Positions 12,742 through 27,700 of a stretch of DNA of 64,000 nt are shown here, in pieces. Within the stretch, counting starts at the first letter, position 1; every line of letters starts with the position of its first letter. The stretch spans positions 5,179,601-5,243,600 of the forward strand of contig JARUPZ010000009.1 in assembly GCA_031213475.1 (NCBI GenBank), given 5' to 3'. The DNA comes from Nereocystis luetkeana. Its lineage: Eukaryota > Sar > Phaeophyceae > Laminariales > Laminariaceae. Under the pieces are notes generated by a model. The model had not been told where the DNA came from, made no database searches, and was given only the letters and a program-made list of their open reading frames with translations. The position numbers and the translations under genes are program-made.

Positions 12742-15700
12742 CTAGAAAGGGCGAGAGACATGTTTGGAAACGCGGTCGACGTCGCGCAACAGAATGCATA
12801 AATATGGTAGACAAATATGTATACACAGTCGGAGAAATTCCTAACACACAGCCCGTGAGAGATTGCGAAATACGGTAGACAGGTTTTTCCAACAAGGAAG
12901 AGACCCAAAGTACTAAGCCATTGTGTACGTCAATCATGCAACACACATTATTCACCATAGCTGCTTCGGACTAACACTCTTGTCAAAAACATTGCCAATC
13001 CAAACTTCTTCTCACCACAGACGAAATCACAGTTCCCGCCCGGGCAGCATTCGGTGTTTGAAGGGCAGTCACGACTTGTTTCACATCCTGTTAGGGGACG
13101 AAATGTGCGAGCATCATCACCACAAGGTTATTCACAATACATATACGTGTAATAATAAATACGACAGGTAACCACAGTATTTAGGTATTCAGATATACAT
13201 GCCGGACGCTCTTGATTTGGACAACAAAACGAGTTAACACCCACGGGATATCCATCTCGATCAGGCGCCAGGAGAGTGCCGGCCCGGATATGGCGTATGT
13301 CCCGACCTGCATTGTCCTACATACTTTTTCGTTTGACTTATTGCACCGAAGTCCTGTGTGCTTGCATTGCAGTCCACAGTTTAACTGGGTGTATTGAAAA
13401 TATCGTGTTTCAAGTATTTATTCAGAGTGTCTTCCGTAGGCCACGGCTATGTCACGTTTCCAACAGAGTTTTTATTTGAGACTAATATTAAATGTCGTCG
13501 AAGATGTGTTGGAAAATTCAACGTAATTAGGAAACAATTCTGACACTGTGGGTGGAGTTGTTTGAGGTGAGTCTTGCCCAACCTGTGAACGAATTATAGA
13601 CGGGACTGTGTCGTATTGCGTGTGCAAGACAAGCGCGGACGACCAACCAATTGCTTCGTTGCCATTTTTCCGATTAAAAAATTTTGTCTGTTATAATTGG
13701 GTTTGTTACGTTTCTGACCTTGTCGAACCAAAATGAAGAGGCCGTTGATGCAGCCTCTAGCGCGAAGAGGTTTGTGTTATTTACCAGCGGCCGAAAGGCC
13801 AGCGGCCACCAGTTACTACTGTTGTTAATGGTAAGTCAAATATGGACAAAGGCAAGTGTAGCATCGATCGTCTGTCGGCGTGTCCAACATTTGCTGTGCA
13901 ACGCATACGTTACACATACTCAATGCCCGTTTCGGTGTGTTTTCCACAAACGTAACTAGTTGTAGACCATCAACCTAACGGTTCTTTTCAATCTAGTCGT
14001 GAGTTGAACAAACCCCTGACCATAGGGATCTGTATTGCCTGCACACATTGTGTCCGCGAATCAGAGTTACGCCAAGGCTGACACTAACAACAATTAGTTG
14101 ACCATGTGGTACGCTGGTAACGACAAATGCTCGAACAATGTGAGGACGGCCATACGGATACCCTCGTTAGAAATGTATCGTGCCCACAAAGCACCGTTAA
14201 GGCCATCTCTTATGGGACGGGTTTGAAGACCGAAAAAAATACCTGAAACTGTGCTTTGTACGTGCGTTCACGTAATTTACACAGAGAGTCCGACCGAATC
14301 AGGCTCGCTCTTCCTAGAATACTTGCAATTTTTTGGAGAGAGGTATCTAGACCCGTTTTTCAATTTTTCAGGGGTGTCGCTCGAGGTTAAAACGATGCTG
14401 TCAGTTTGAGACATAAGATTTAACAAGGTATTTTCCGATCAAAATCGATCTTTCAGACGAAAAAATGGCCTATTTTTCAGATTAACGGCGTCCCAGACTG
14501 AAAGAGGAAACTGGAGTGTATCGACAATTTTTGAAAATGATATCTTGAAGATACGGCAAACTGCGTTGCATGCCTCTCGCAAAAGGACTGGTGGGACGCC
14601 AAAAAGAGATGGCCTGATTAACCCGTTTCCCTGTTCAAACACGCCTGCGAAGGTGCTGAAACCTCGATTTTTTTAAACCAAAACCGGTTTGCCATAAGAG
14701 ATGGTCAATTAATAGTGTGATTTTTTTAGTTACTTCACGGTATACCATGTTGTGATTGTCCCACCCCATCGTTTTTCGACTGACCTTCGGACGATCGTCG
14801 GGGTTTTCAGTCCAGAAATATACTTGTTGAAAGTTTGCTCTCGTCCTTGATAACCCACTAGCAGATTTCATAGAATGTTGGATCGTTCGTGGTGAGCCCG
14901 GCAATTTCGAACGAACTTAAGGGCGACCATACCGATCCCGTGGTAGACGCTGCATTGAACCCATTTCTTGGCAGACGGGGTCGGTCCCGCCCGAGGGCCA
15001 TCCTCTGTCATACCTCCAGGTTTCGTGACGATTACTAGGAGAAAAAGAGGCATTCGCGAAGGGGTACCTTACAGCTGCACTCCCGAAGTATCGTGGACTC
15101 AAATGCATGATTAGACACCATTTTCCTTTTATTTGCATCGATCTGGGTCCATCGGCGTATCTTGGTGTTTCACCAATGCTGACCCTGTTTTCCCGCTGTG
15201 CTCGAGATTGTGGTCGTAGTGCTTCATGACTGATTTCCGGTGTTGCCGGGACGATATAGTTGGTCATGGTTTACAGCATGTATCGTACATCAAAGTCCAA
15301 GAGACGAGCATTATAGTTGGTCTGGATACGTGGTATATTCGTGTCGGTATATCAAAAACCAAACAGATAGCTATCGGGGACACTGTTTTTCCTTATTACG
15401 TCGGGAGGCGTCTGATTCTTACAATGAATGGGCATTACCAGAGAGCACCCCCGAATAGCGGTAACGCTTAACACGAAGACGTCTACAGTAGCAACGATTG
15501 CATATTTAGCGACTGCTACACACCCTGTCAGCACGAAGTGGTTTCACTTGTGAATATGTGGGATCGATGCCACTGTGGCCTGGGCTTAACCAAAGACCAA
15601 CAAAATGAGCTTGATGGAATCCTCACCACACGAAGAAAGTGATGCAGCACATGTTCCATCCGAGCAGCAGAAGGCACGTATGGGGCATTCCCCGCCGTTG

Positions 15701-18700
15701 TTACAACCTGGCGTTTAATGTAAGCCCGCCAATAGGGAAGGCCGTGGGCAGTGCAATATATAAGCGTATGTCGTAAGCAAGGAACGCGCGTGAGGATAAG
15801 TACAGCCTCGTAGACGGTTGAAGTAAGTATTGATAATTAACAGAACGCTGATCTAAAAGCGAGGTTATACAGGCGCTGCGACTAGAAACAGTTTCGAACA
15901 ACCATTTACCGTCAAGTGGGTCACACCGGACAACGTCTTCCGTCTGTGTCGGGAAATACATCGGGTGCTTCCAACAGTTAGTTCCTCACCGCAGTCGTTA
16001 ATCGTTGGAGCGCATGTCCCGTCTGAGCAGCACTCGGCAGTGGAAGGGCAGTCGCCGTCAAGACGGCATTCTGGCCGGAGTAGGTCAGTGGGAACACGTC
16101 GTGAGGGGAATATTGAACCATGTTATTTGAAGACGATGGCCACTTTTTGTTCATGGATGGGACTATAGTAGAATGAGCACAACACCTCCTGAGGTGGCAA
16201 CACGCAACAAATACGGGAGAATGCCAAGCAGAATAGGGACGAAAACAATGTGAAAGACCAGGAGCCTAACGCCTCCAACAGTCATAACAACCATAAACTC
16301 ATTATTTTCTGTCTCACCACAGGACGCCAGGGTATCAGCGCACGTTCCGTTCACGCAGCAGATTTGACCTTCATCGCATCTACCGCCATTGTCACAACCT
16401 AGTATTGCAGGTATGTCGCCCGCCAATAAGGGCGATCGGCAGAGCAACAAAGAAGAAGAATCGCGGAAAGGGGGAACACAGATGCAGGCAAAGTCAGCTT
16501 GGTACACCGTAGAGACACATGTCTATATACCAACCAACACAATTAAAGTTTAGCACATAAAAGGTAAGCTGCGTACTTTGATCATGAGACACGCCTTCCC
16601 AGTACTTTTTCGCGCACTCGACGACATTTGCCGCCGGTTTCATGTTGTATCTCGGGTACGTAATACAGACGATTTATTACCGCAGTCATTGAGCGTTTGG
16701 GCACAAGTCACGTTTGAGCAACACTCGTTCGTAGCAGGGCAGTCACCGTCATCACGGTATCCTGGCACGTGTAGGTCATTAAGGACAAGGTAGGGTCGAT
16801 ACCTTTACCTGTTCCTTGGGATACAGGAATCGATATCTACCCCCAAAGATTTAGTTACCGCTTCGAACCGCAGCTGCTCGTTGGACGGCAACATGCACCA
16901 ACCATGGTCACATTCCACCAGTACACGGTCTATGTAGAATCGTATAGAACATGAACACCACGCCTGTTACCGTCACCACAAACAAAACAATTCAATCGAC
17001 TTTGCACCACAGGACATTAACGTGTGGGCACACGTTCCGTCTGAGCAGCAGAATGTACCTCTGGGGCATACCCTGCCGTTGCTACAACTTAGCGGTTAAT
17101 GTCGGCCGGGCACGTGGAAGCGCCGTGGACAGTACAATACACGAGCGTAGGTCGTAAGTAAGGAACGCGTGTGAGGATAGACACCCCTGTGTAGACCGTT
17201 GAAGTAAATAGTGGATGATAAATATATTGCTGATCTTAATACGAGTTGACACAGACGCTGCGACTACAAACATTTTCGAGCAACCATTTACCGTCAAGTG
17301 GGTCACACTCGACAACGTCTTCTGGCTGTGTTGGAAAATACATCGGGTGCTTCCAACGGTCGGTTCCTCACCGCAGTCGTTAACCGTTGGAGCGCAAGTC
17401 CCGTCTGAGCAGCACTCGGCAGTAGAAGGGCAGTCGCCGTCAAGACGGCATTCTGGCCGGAGTAGGTCAGTGGGAACACGTCGTGAGGGGAATTTTGAAT
17501 TAAGTTATTTAAAGACGATGGCCACTTTTTGTTCATGGATTGACCTATAGCAGAATGAGCACAACACCTCGTGAGGTGGCCACACGCAACAAATACGAGA
17601 GAATGCCCAGCAGAATATGGACGAAAACAATGTGAAAGACCAGGAGCCTAACGCCTCCTACAGCCACCACGACCGCAAACTCATTTTTTTCCGTCTCACC
17701 ACAGGACTCCAGGGTATCAGCGCACGTTCCGTCCACGCAGCAGAATTGATCTTCATCGCATCTACCGCCATTGTCACAACCTAGTATTGCAGGTATGTCG
17801 CCCGCCAACAAGGGTGATCGGCAGAGCGACACAGGGGAAGAATCGCGTAAGTGTGGAACAAAGATGCAGGCAAACTCAGCTTCGTACACCTTAAAGATAC
17901 ATGTATGTCGATATACCAACCAACACAAATAAAGTTTAGCACATAAATGGTAAGCTGCGTACCTCGACGACACTTACACCGTCAATTTCATAGCGTAGCT
18001 CGGGTACGTAACACAGATGGGTTTTCGCTGTAGTCATTGAGAGTTTGTGCACAAGTCCCGTTTGAGCAGCACTTGGTCGTAGCAGGGCTATCACGGTCAC
18101 CACGGCATCCTGGCACGTGTAGGGTATTAAGTACAAGGTAGGGTTGATACCTGTACCCGTTGATACAGGAATCGATATCTACCCCCCAATGATTTAGATA
18201 CCGCTTCAAACCGCAGCTGCTCGTTGAACGGCAACACGCGCCAACCATGATGACATTCCGCCAGTACATGGTCAAAGCATAATCTTATAGAATATGAACA
18301 ACACGCCTGTTACCGTAACCACCACAAAATCATTCAATCGACCTTGCACCACATGACATTAACGTGTCGGAAACACGTTCCGTCTGAGCAGCAGAATGTA
18401 CCTCTGGGGCATACTCAGCCGTTGTTACAACCTGGCGTTTAATGTAGGCCCGCCACGCGGTAATGCCGTAGACAGTACAATACACGAGCGTACGAGTATG
18501 TCGTAAGAAAGGAAGACGCATGAAGATAAACACAGCTTTGTAAACCGTTGAAGTATTGATGATAAATACAATGCTGATTTAAATACGAGTGTTAGCAGGC
18601 GCTGTGACTACAAACAATTTGGAGCACCCATTTACCGTCAAATGGGCCCACTCGACAACACCCGCTTTCGGTATGATGCAATGGGTCGAGTACTCAATAC

Positions 18701-21700
18701 CGAAAGCTCCTTACCACAATCATTTAGAGTTGGAGCGCAAGTCCCGTCCGAGCAGCATTCGGCGGTGGAAGGGCAGTCGATATCTTCTTTGCATTCTGGC
18801 AGGAGTTGGTCATCCGGAACACGTCTTAGTTGGGGTATATATACGGCATATACAAGACGATAGCTAGTTTCGATGAATAGAGAGGCAGCAACACATTCAC
18901 CACACCTCGTTAGGCATCAACATGCGTCAACCCAATATATCGTACTCCTAAATACGGTTCGAAGAGAAGGTGAAAGTCAAGGAACCTCACGCCTGCTGCT
19001 GCGACAACCACCACCGCCATTTTCAAGAGCCTCTCACCACAGGACGCAAGCGACTCAGCACACGTTCCATCCGAGCAGCAGAACGTGCGATCGGGACATG
19101 ATCCGCCGTTGTTACAACCTGGGGGATGCAGACACACACCAGAAGAGGCGATTGTCAATGCCAAATACGACAGGCCCTCTTGAGAATGGGATTCACAAGA
19201 AGAAACAAAGAGCTTGGTACATTCTCACTTACAAAACCAACTCCAACGAAGTCACGAGTTTTGATCAGCACTTCGTAAATCGACCATAGCACACGTATTG
19301 GCCGTCACGATTGTTAACACTCAACATCTCGTGGCATACAGCATGCTCAATAGGCCCCGTTGTGTTACAAACACATCTTCTCACCACAGTCATCGATAGT
19401 TTGCGCGCAAGTTCCGTCGGCGCAGCATTCCGCTGTCGATGGGCAGTCTCCGTCTTCCTTACATTCTGCCAAGAGTCGGTCAGTGACGACACATCAATTA
19501 TTGTGATATATGATCGCGTGAATATAGAATTATATGGCAAATTTAGAACGTCACATAAGGCATACTTGGTTAGACAGAACCCCGCAACAGATATGGCAGC
19601 CTGTGCACCTAGCCACGTCACAATGAAACATACAAAACACCAAGAACCTTACATATCCTACCACCACAACAACCGAATTGATTTTTGTGAATCCTCACCA
19701 CAGGACGTTAGGTTGCCAGCACACCTTCCGCCTGAGCAGCAGAATGTTCCTTCGGGACATGTGCCACCGTTGTTGCACCCTGGCATTACAGGTAAGAAAC
19801 CGCCAGAAAAACCGGTGGGCGTTGCTAAGTAGCTGATGATCTCGTAAGAACGGCATGCACAGGCGGATAGACAGAGCTCGGTACAAATTAGAGTATATCT
19901 CTCTACGTAACCCGGTTACACTGCAATTAATTGCAACTTTGGCTCGGCACTGCGTACATCAGCCATCTGACACAGAATTGACCGCGAAATTTCTAGCACT
20001 CGAAAAACCTTCATGTTGGTTCGGGGGAATTTGTCGGGTACCTAACACATACGTCCTTTAACAACTGTTAGCAGCCTATTTTTAGTAGAGCACAAGTCCA
20101 ATTCAAGCAGACCTAGGACGCGGAAGAGCGTCTGTTGATTTCTAGGGATACTGATAGGACTACAAGGACTGGGATCTACTCATAAGTTGACACATGCACC
20201 CAGATAGCACTAACCACACCATCCATATATCTAGTTGTAGTTTAGGCTACGATTCGTTTTATCCAACCCCCATCTCCGGGGTATAGGGTGATTGAAACGC
20301 CTACATCCGTCTTGGTGATCTTGAGTAGGACGTGTGTTGGGTTCGATGTTTATAGACCTGCTGCTGAGTTTCGCTCCGTCAGAGAGCACGTGCTGAGGGT
20401 CTGGTTTCCGTCTACATTTATTTCTAATTCGCTCGTACATAAAAGGCCCGTTCTACGATAGAGGTAGCAAATTTCCGCTGTTTCGATTCTAAAAGACGGG
20501 GTTCCTTGATCCCAAACCGTCGGAATGCCAACCTTGATTTCGAAAAAAATGGTTTTCTAGACTCGGGCCATGGGATTGTTCGCCGCGATGCAATTTGATT
20601 TTTCCTGAAGTCAGTTTTCAGGTGAGGTATGGAGCTCCTCAAGTGAGGGAGACAAATTTGGGTGAACGTCTATCGTAGAACGCGTCACGAATGAAATATT
20701 TTTGATAATGTATTATAGGGAGCGTTCGAGTCACAGTTGTGTCTGCAGAAGGCGTTACTCGGATACTAAGTTACTCGACACGATCGATGCCTCCTTACTC
20801 GTTTCGTTGAGCAGCAGTGCTATGCTTCTCCTGCCTAGGGTTGCGTCCTATCCCGTGGGAATACGCCTTTGGGTATGTCCCGACACGAGCACAGTTTCAA
20901 TATTGGATCGAATTACCTAGTCTTCGTGGTCGAAATTCTCATGCAATGGGTATCACGGGGGAGTCACACGAGGGAGGTCGTTGCTTCGTCCGTGTTCCAC
21001 GGGCGACACGTGTCTTCGGTTTCTAATGTAGACATGCTCGTCCCGGCTATTTGCGAATGCTGGAAGTAAAACAATATGGGGAAAAAACGACAAGGAACAA
21101 CGCTTTCTCGACTTCGACGCTATAACAGTTTGATCGCTCCAGCTATGCCTGTAGGACAGCTTAGCACGGTATTTTTCTGTTGGATTTGAGCTTGCCTTAT
21201 CCGAGTACCAGATAAAAATGTTTGTTTACCGTACATTAGTGCCGGGCACGGGTACTAACGGACGGGCGTACAGAACTGACAAGTTCCGAGCACCTCTACC
21301 GCTGTCTTTCTCCGCTGCTATCAATAGTAAAAGTTGCAGGTACCGGTATCGATGCCGTATACATCTAGATTGAAATATATTTTGTGTGCGGTCAACATCC
21401 GCTTCCACATTCACGCGTTAAAGGGGTGGAAGAAACAGGCTGGCATACGGTACGATAAAAGTGCATACCTGGTATGCAAAGGGCTCGCGAAGTTCCAACA
21501 TAGGGAAAATATTAATTTCCAACCAAAAGCGGTGTTTCGGGTAAGTGGGTGGCAATGACAATACCCGATCTAGTCGCCCACGTGTTTGTGATCCCGTAAA
21601 TATATACCAGGTATTCATGTAACTTATGTACCTGATACGACAGACTCATCTTGGAATCCGAGTGCAACACCTATTTGTGTAAGTGTGGCGCATACCTTGT

Positions 21701-24700
21701 ACTATATACATACCGCGGAGATACGTAGGGTAAGGGTATACTGCTGGTCAGTAAATGTACTTGATATCGTGCCCACTGCTGTAGCACACGAGTCTTCAAA
21801 ACAGAACCCGTACGTTTCAATCGCCTCTGGGTCCAAGATGTGAACCGGAATATAGCAGGCCAAACCTAAACACTGTGCGAAAGGGTATAGCCTGAACCCT
21901 AAACCCGAAGAACGCTGGGGTCCTGGGTGTCGTGGCAAGGGCACACCCGCACCCCGCAACAAGAGCATTTCTACTGTAGTACAGAAGTATCGGGTACCGG
22001 TAGGAATGTCTTGCGCCACTCAGAGGAGTTCAGCGTATTGTGGCTCGGGCGTACGAAACTCACCAAAGCTATTAACGGGAAATACTATGCTGTGTACCAG
22101 TACCCCGGGCACTGTGACACGGGGACACACAGCCACCAGGATGTCCGGGCACGAATACAAGAATCGTACATGACGTACGGGAGTCCGGTCCACGGACATG
22201 GGTGACGCACAGAACGTAAAGCTCGTCACATGTAAATGGAAAGGCATATTGTTTTGATTTTTGAGTTTCCTGGCTTGAAGAACTCCCTATGAAAAAAATG
22301 TGGTAATCTCAGGTAATCTTAAACATCTGAAAGTTATACCCGATGAACAAATCCCATGTCGGATTACTAGGTGTTCACAATTTTCTGCCATTGAAAACAC
22401 AAAAAGCGATACGTAGGACGATTTTAGGCTCGTCTCGGCCGAAACCTACTGCCCCAATTCTGACATGCCGAATTGCAAGACGTCCTTTGTAGGGTAATAC
22501 CCGCAAAACTAACCTGGGTATGGCCCTATACGACTGGCCAAAAACATGCATACTGAAGCTCTAAGATGGAACGCGTCGAACATTACGAGAGGAGGCTTGC
22601 GGTTTAGAGTACGCGTCATCGTTGTGCGCAAGATACTCGTGAAAAATCTGCAACGATCAGGGGGTTCGATACTGCCGCCCGAGTACTACAACGTATCGAC
22701 ACAGGTTTCGGAGTACTAACTCAAAACAACCGTACAGTTCGCTCCACTGCCGCATACCATACAAAGCCGTGAGTGGAAACACGAATGGAATGGCAACCGG
22801 GATAAAAACAAGTGAAGACGAAAGCCTCCAGCTACAAGGGTAGCTGCGTTTTTCCGTATGCGTCTGCGTCACATCGGGTACTCGTGGAAGCACTTGCGGT
22901 TGAATGTGTGATAATAATATGCTTTGCCTATGTACGAAAAGGGTGCGCTAAGTGTGAGCATTAATAGCGGGCGCTCAACTTCTCGATAATGGCCTCACGC
23001 GCATCGCGCCGCGACGGTACGCTCGCCCTTTGTGTTAGTATGCACGCAAAAACCTTAGTCCCACGGTTGGGTGCGTATGACTTGAGTGTAAAGGATACAA
23101 TATTTTACTACAGAGGAGGTGATGCTATCCGAATGCAGTATCATGTTTAACCGTCGACTTATATGCTCCCATGTTTCTAACGCTAACTTAAATAATTGCA
23201 CATCTCATGATCGATAGAACATTCTACCCTAGAATAGGAAGTTCACGTTCCTCACCGCAGTCCACGGGGTCGGCGGTGCATACCCCGTTCGGGCAGCACA
23301 CTGAATCACCAAAGCAGTGGGTGTCATCCTTGCATGCTGTTACCGCACGTGTGTTGGACGGCGTTTGGGACAACCACGGTAACGGCAGCAGACGTGAAGA
23401 CAAGTGGGTCATACGTACCATTGGCAAGATGCGAAATTTCTTGCTTGTTTTATTCGACCATACTGTTTATTGCATGAACGTGGGCGACTGTGCTGGTGCT
23501 GAACAACAAACTGCATTAGTTTTACGTGGCATTGTGTTTGGTTTGACACGTTAAGAGGGCAAATGAAGGGTATATTTGGAAACATAATGTGTTGGGTGAA
23601 CATGGTGCCTAAGCCAAGCATTCACTGCCCTACGACTTCGCATTTGACAACTATTTTACGCATTTTCTCTGGGATATTTGCCTTGGACTCCCGAAACAAA
23701 GCCTACTCCGCATATAACACGTTCCTCACCACAGTCCTCGAGTTGGTCGGCACAAGATCCGTCCGGGCAAAAAACCATACCGTCGGCACAACCACTCGTG
23801 TCATCTCCGCAGTCTGTCGCAAAATATGAAGAGGGGCAGGCCATCAACGACAATAAACGGGGAAACAAACGCGTTAGTCACGTGGCAAAAGCGAACAGGT
23901 TATCCAGCGATGGATTCAAACAGTAGGTATGGGATATACAGGCTGTGTATTTGAAAAACAATAGAACCGTTTTAGCTTTGACATCGGATATCGATCGTAG
24001 CTCATAAGCTTAACGATATGTATACAAGTCCATACAAGAATGAGGCCGTGGCCGTGAGAAGCGACACCAGCAGTACCGATGTGGTGTAAGCGTACCTAAA
24101 CCCGGCCGAAAGGATTTAGAGCGTCTGAGGTGGTAACTGTCACGCGTGCAAGGGATACAAACTACCGTGTGAACCGCGGTAAGAGGTGCGCAGACGAATT
24201 TTGACCCACTTCTACCTATCACGTACGCCCGCATTCACAAATAAATATCTATTCTGCAGGGTATGAGCGTCATTATCGTATGAAGCACTTGCCCAGGCTG
24301 GATCTAACCCTAGTTGGTAGTTGTAAGGGGTCACCGTTAGCAAGGGAGACAGGTATAAGAAACACCGCCGTCGAACCATAAAAATACATATTTGGAGTTT
24401 GTTTGGCCGGCAGCATGGGCGTTCACACGCTGAACCGTTCGGTTCGTGTTTTTTTTGAACAGCTACGAACGCCGTATGTGCAGTAACAAAAGGATTAAAG
24501 TACATATACTTCATCACCAATTTAGAACGATCATAACATCCATCCTCGAGGAACTGAGCACTCGTTGTGGACACCGTCCAAACTGTCCTGAGCAAACTAA
24601 TACTTCGTCAACGGTGTGACCTGCAGAACTGCAATACACCAAACGCAGAATTCCTCCTTTTTAAATACAGTGTATATCTGGGTCATCTCAAGTACAGGGA

Positions 24701-27700
24701 ATCCAAACTTACGTGAAGGTTAGCATTTTTATAAAGCAGTTGGCACAACACGTCATCGACGTTTCGGTCTCGAAACATCCAGCGGCAGCACAACTGGCCG
24801 GAAAGCATAACCCGACACCAGCCCCAACCGCAACGTGTGAATCTAAGCTAGACTCCTCACCACACATCGTGAGGTTGTCGACGCAAGATCCGTCTGGACA
24901 ACACACATCGCCACCAGGGCAGTGATTGTCTTTCTTGCAACCTGTCGGAAACGTCGTGGGAAACCATCCGGAAACGACTGTTTCAGCAATCCTATTGAAT
25001 CTATTACATACGTGGATATATGGTGTACCTTCAGCGTATACGATAGGTTTCACACGCACCAACATATTTCCGATGGCAGGGTCACAAGAATTGGGCGTGC
25101 AGCCACAGGGGGGAAACGCCTTACTCCAGGTCGAAAGTCCCGTTGTCTCCGATTTGACATGCCATATATGACGATGTTGCAACCCCGACTACCTGGTCCA
25201 CCCAGACGTACTTGGCGATAGGTGCAGAAACTTCACCAAGATCGGCAGGGTACGGAAATTATTTACAGGTTTACTTCGGAACGGAATGCATGCCAAGCGT
25301 TCAGTCTGGCGCTTAGCGACATTCTTACCATTCCGGCAGCTCCATGTATCGACCTTATCCTGAATATGACACGAATCATACTCCATCCGTAATAGAATCA
25401 GTACAATCTGTCCACACCTACATCCCTAAAAAGGTACGACCATAGCACAATAAGTGAACTTGACCGGATTTGTGTAATATGTATAGTCCTACAACTGGAC
25501 TCGACCGAACAACAACTGGAGTGTTTGTCAAGTTCCGATGAGAAAATGTTCCCGTTGGTGGGCTTTCAATATGCTTCTGTACGCCTTCCGTCTTTGACAT
25601 GTGTACATTCCGTGCTGTATTTGATCAGCTGAAACGTGGTCGTCTTGATGCGGGTAAGAGATATCGACTAGGTACGCGATGTATATATCCTACAAAGAAA
25701 AGTTTCAAAGTTATTCCCGTTCAAGTGTTTTAAAACAACCGACTATCGACACGACATTTGCACGGAATTGCGTCAGTGCTTCGCAGATTCGACGTTATTG
25801 AGAGAATACGCGCCAGGATAAGGGTGCGTCAGATAAGTTTGTGGGAGTCCTTACAACATGGGGACATCTATACATTCCACAAAATATCGTGGACGTCGTC
25901 GCGCAAACCAGTACGGAAGGCCATGACCGCGCGCTAACAGTCTCAACATTGAGTCAAAGAGAAAATGTGTTTTGGGTGACACTGTGAAGAGACTCAGTCA
26001 ATGCACCCGGAACACGATTCAATACGAGTACCCTAATTGAAGCGAGCATTAGTGTAATTACCTATACTATGGTGAACTTCAAACATCCCCCCTCTCTTCC
26101 ATGTACTACCTCGTGCGCCGTCGTCTAAGACCTGTTTCCAACTGTAACACGTAGTCAAACGTAGTATGTCTAGGTAGAATTGGGGTTGATGTTCCGTCAC
26201 ACCTTTGCAGAAGCCGTTTATGCACTTTCTCCTGAAGCAGTCACAGCCACCCTCCGTAAAACACGGCATCAGGGGAGCAAGACCGTTTTTCGCTGAGGTT
26301 GGAAAACAAACACAGGTCACAGCGGTACATGCGTTGTGCGTACGTTGTTGTCAAATGGAATCTCGCGGGCGTTTCGGTGACTAAGTCGCTTTCGCTGTGG
26401 CTAGTTACACTGCTGGTCATGAAGATGGGGAACTATTCAAACAAGGTATTTTTTGGCCTGTTGACCATTGTTGCACTACCTATAAAAAATCGACCAAACA
26501 CCCAATTGTCACCGGCTATGCACTTCCAATTGCGACGCAGATATAATATGCGAACCATTTTGTTATGGTATATATGTTGCCCTCATGCCGATCATCAGAA
26601 TTGCCCTCAACACATGTTGGGATTATTACTGAACCGAAAAACGTTTCGAGAAATGGATCAATTGGAAACAATTGGGGAAAGCACGTGTGACCATTTAATG
26701 CTTCAACCGATACGCGTTGTGCTACAAGGTATTCTGACAAAACGTTGGCAACAATTGATGCACCCACGTCAATTCAGATAGCCGATAGTTGTTCGTGATA
26801 TTTTGTCGGAAGCATCATCTAGGCCGTTAGCTTCCATCGCTCTCTAAACGGCTTCCATTACTCCAGCGTTCCCGTAATCTGGGTAAACACTGGGCTTGTT
26901 TCACGATATTACACAGTTCATACGTAGCGATCTAGGAGTGATACGCCCCAGGTTTTTAGCGAGACAATTTAGTCACTGCTTCATATAGTCGCTTTGTGTG
27001 CAGTCGATTGGCCAATGCAGAAGTCGACCTATAAACATTACCGGGCTTCACTCCAGGGTGACAACTCCAACCTGTGCGTGACACCTGTGGTCCAAATCGT
27101 CAAAGGAGGTATACACATACGTGGAGGGTGTATCAATCAGGGCCGATTAACCATGGGGGCTACACTTAACTCAACCGAAACTCCCCGACAAAAAAAACGA
27201 ATACATTTAGTAAGAGAAGTTCTGGCTACCTACATGATTGATTCCCAAAGTTTGGCGACGTCCTTACTCTTGCATCAGAGTCATCATCTCGACATACTCT
27301 GTAACCCTTGACAAGCTTTACAATGTACCAACACGATCAGCTTAAACCAGCGTCGGAACGAAGAACAACTGAAACATCTCCCAGATATGGCATAACTACT
27401 CTATAAAATTTTGGTTGATTACTTCACGTGACCGGCCGCGATAACTGAGAAATGTGCACCAATCACACCAATCACGCATTTAATGGTTTCTGAACCAGGT
27501 TTTGCGGCTTTGATTGGTATCCAATGCGTAGATAGGTAGGCACGAGTTTCCGCGCTGTTCTGTTACAGAGTGTGTGTCGAATTCCCCCCCCCCCCCCCCC
27601 CCCGCCGTATCTCTCGAAGCTACTTACTGACACAGACTGAAGGGTCGTACAGCGTCCCGCAGCAGGAGGTGTCGCAGTCCGCGTTCACCGTGCAATCTGT

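Noticed and set aside
22040-22150. Minus-strand GTGAG donor-like site after a cysteine-containing stretch
   Set aside because: The reading frame that would fit phase 1 has a stop and no module spacing.
24981-25140. Cysteine-containing minus-strand segment (CGCTPNSC) near exon 4
   Set aside because: No acceptor or donor in phase 1 borders it and the cysteine spacing does not match the modules.
26299-26781. Plus-strand open frame of 160 codons inside intron 3 of the cysteine-rich gene
   Set aside because: No recognisable domain, no duplication and no sign of splice context. It overlaps the minus-strand exon 3 start, and long chance frames occur in this AT/GC mix.
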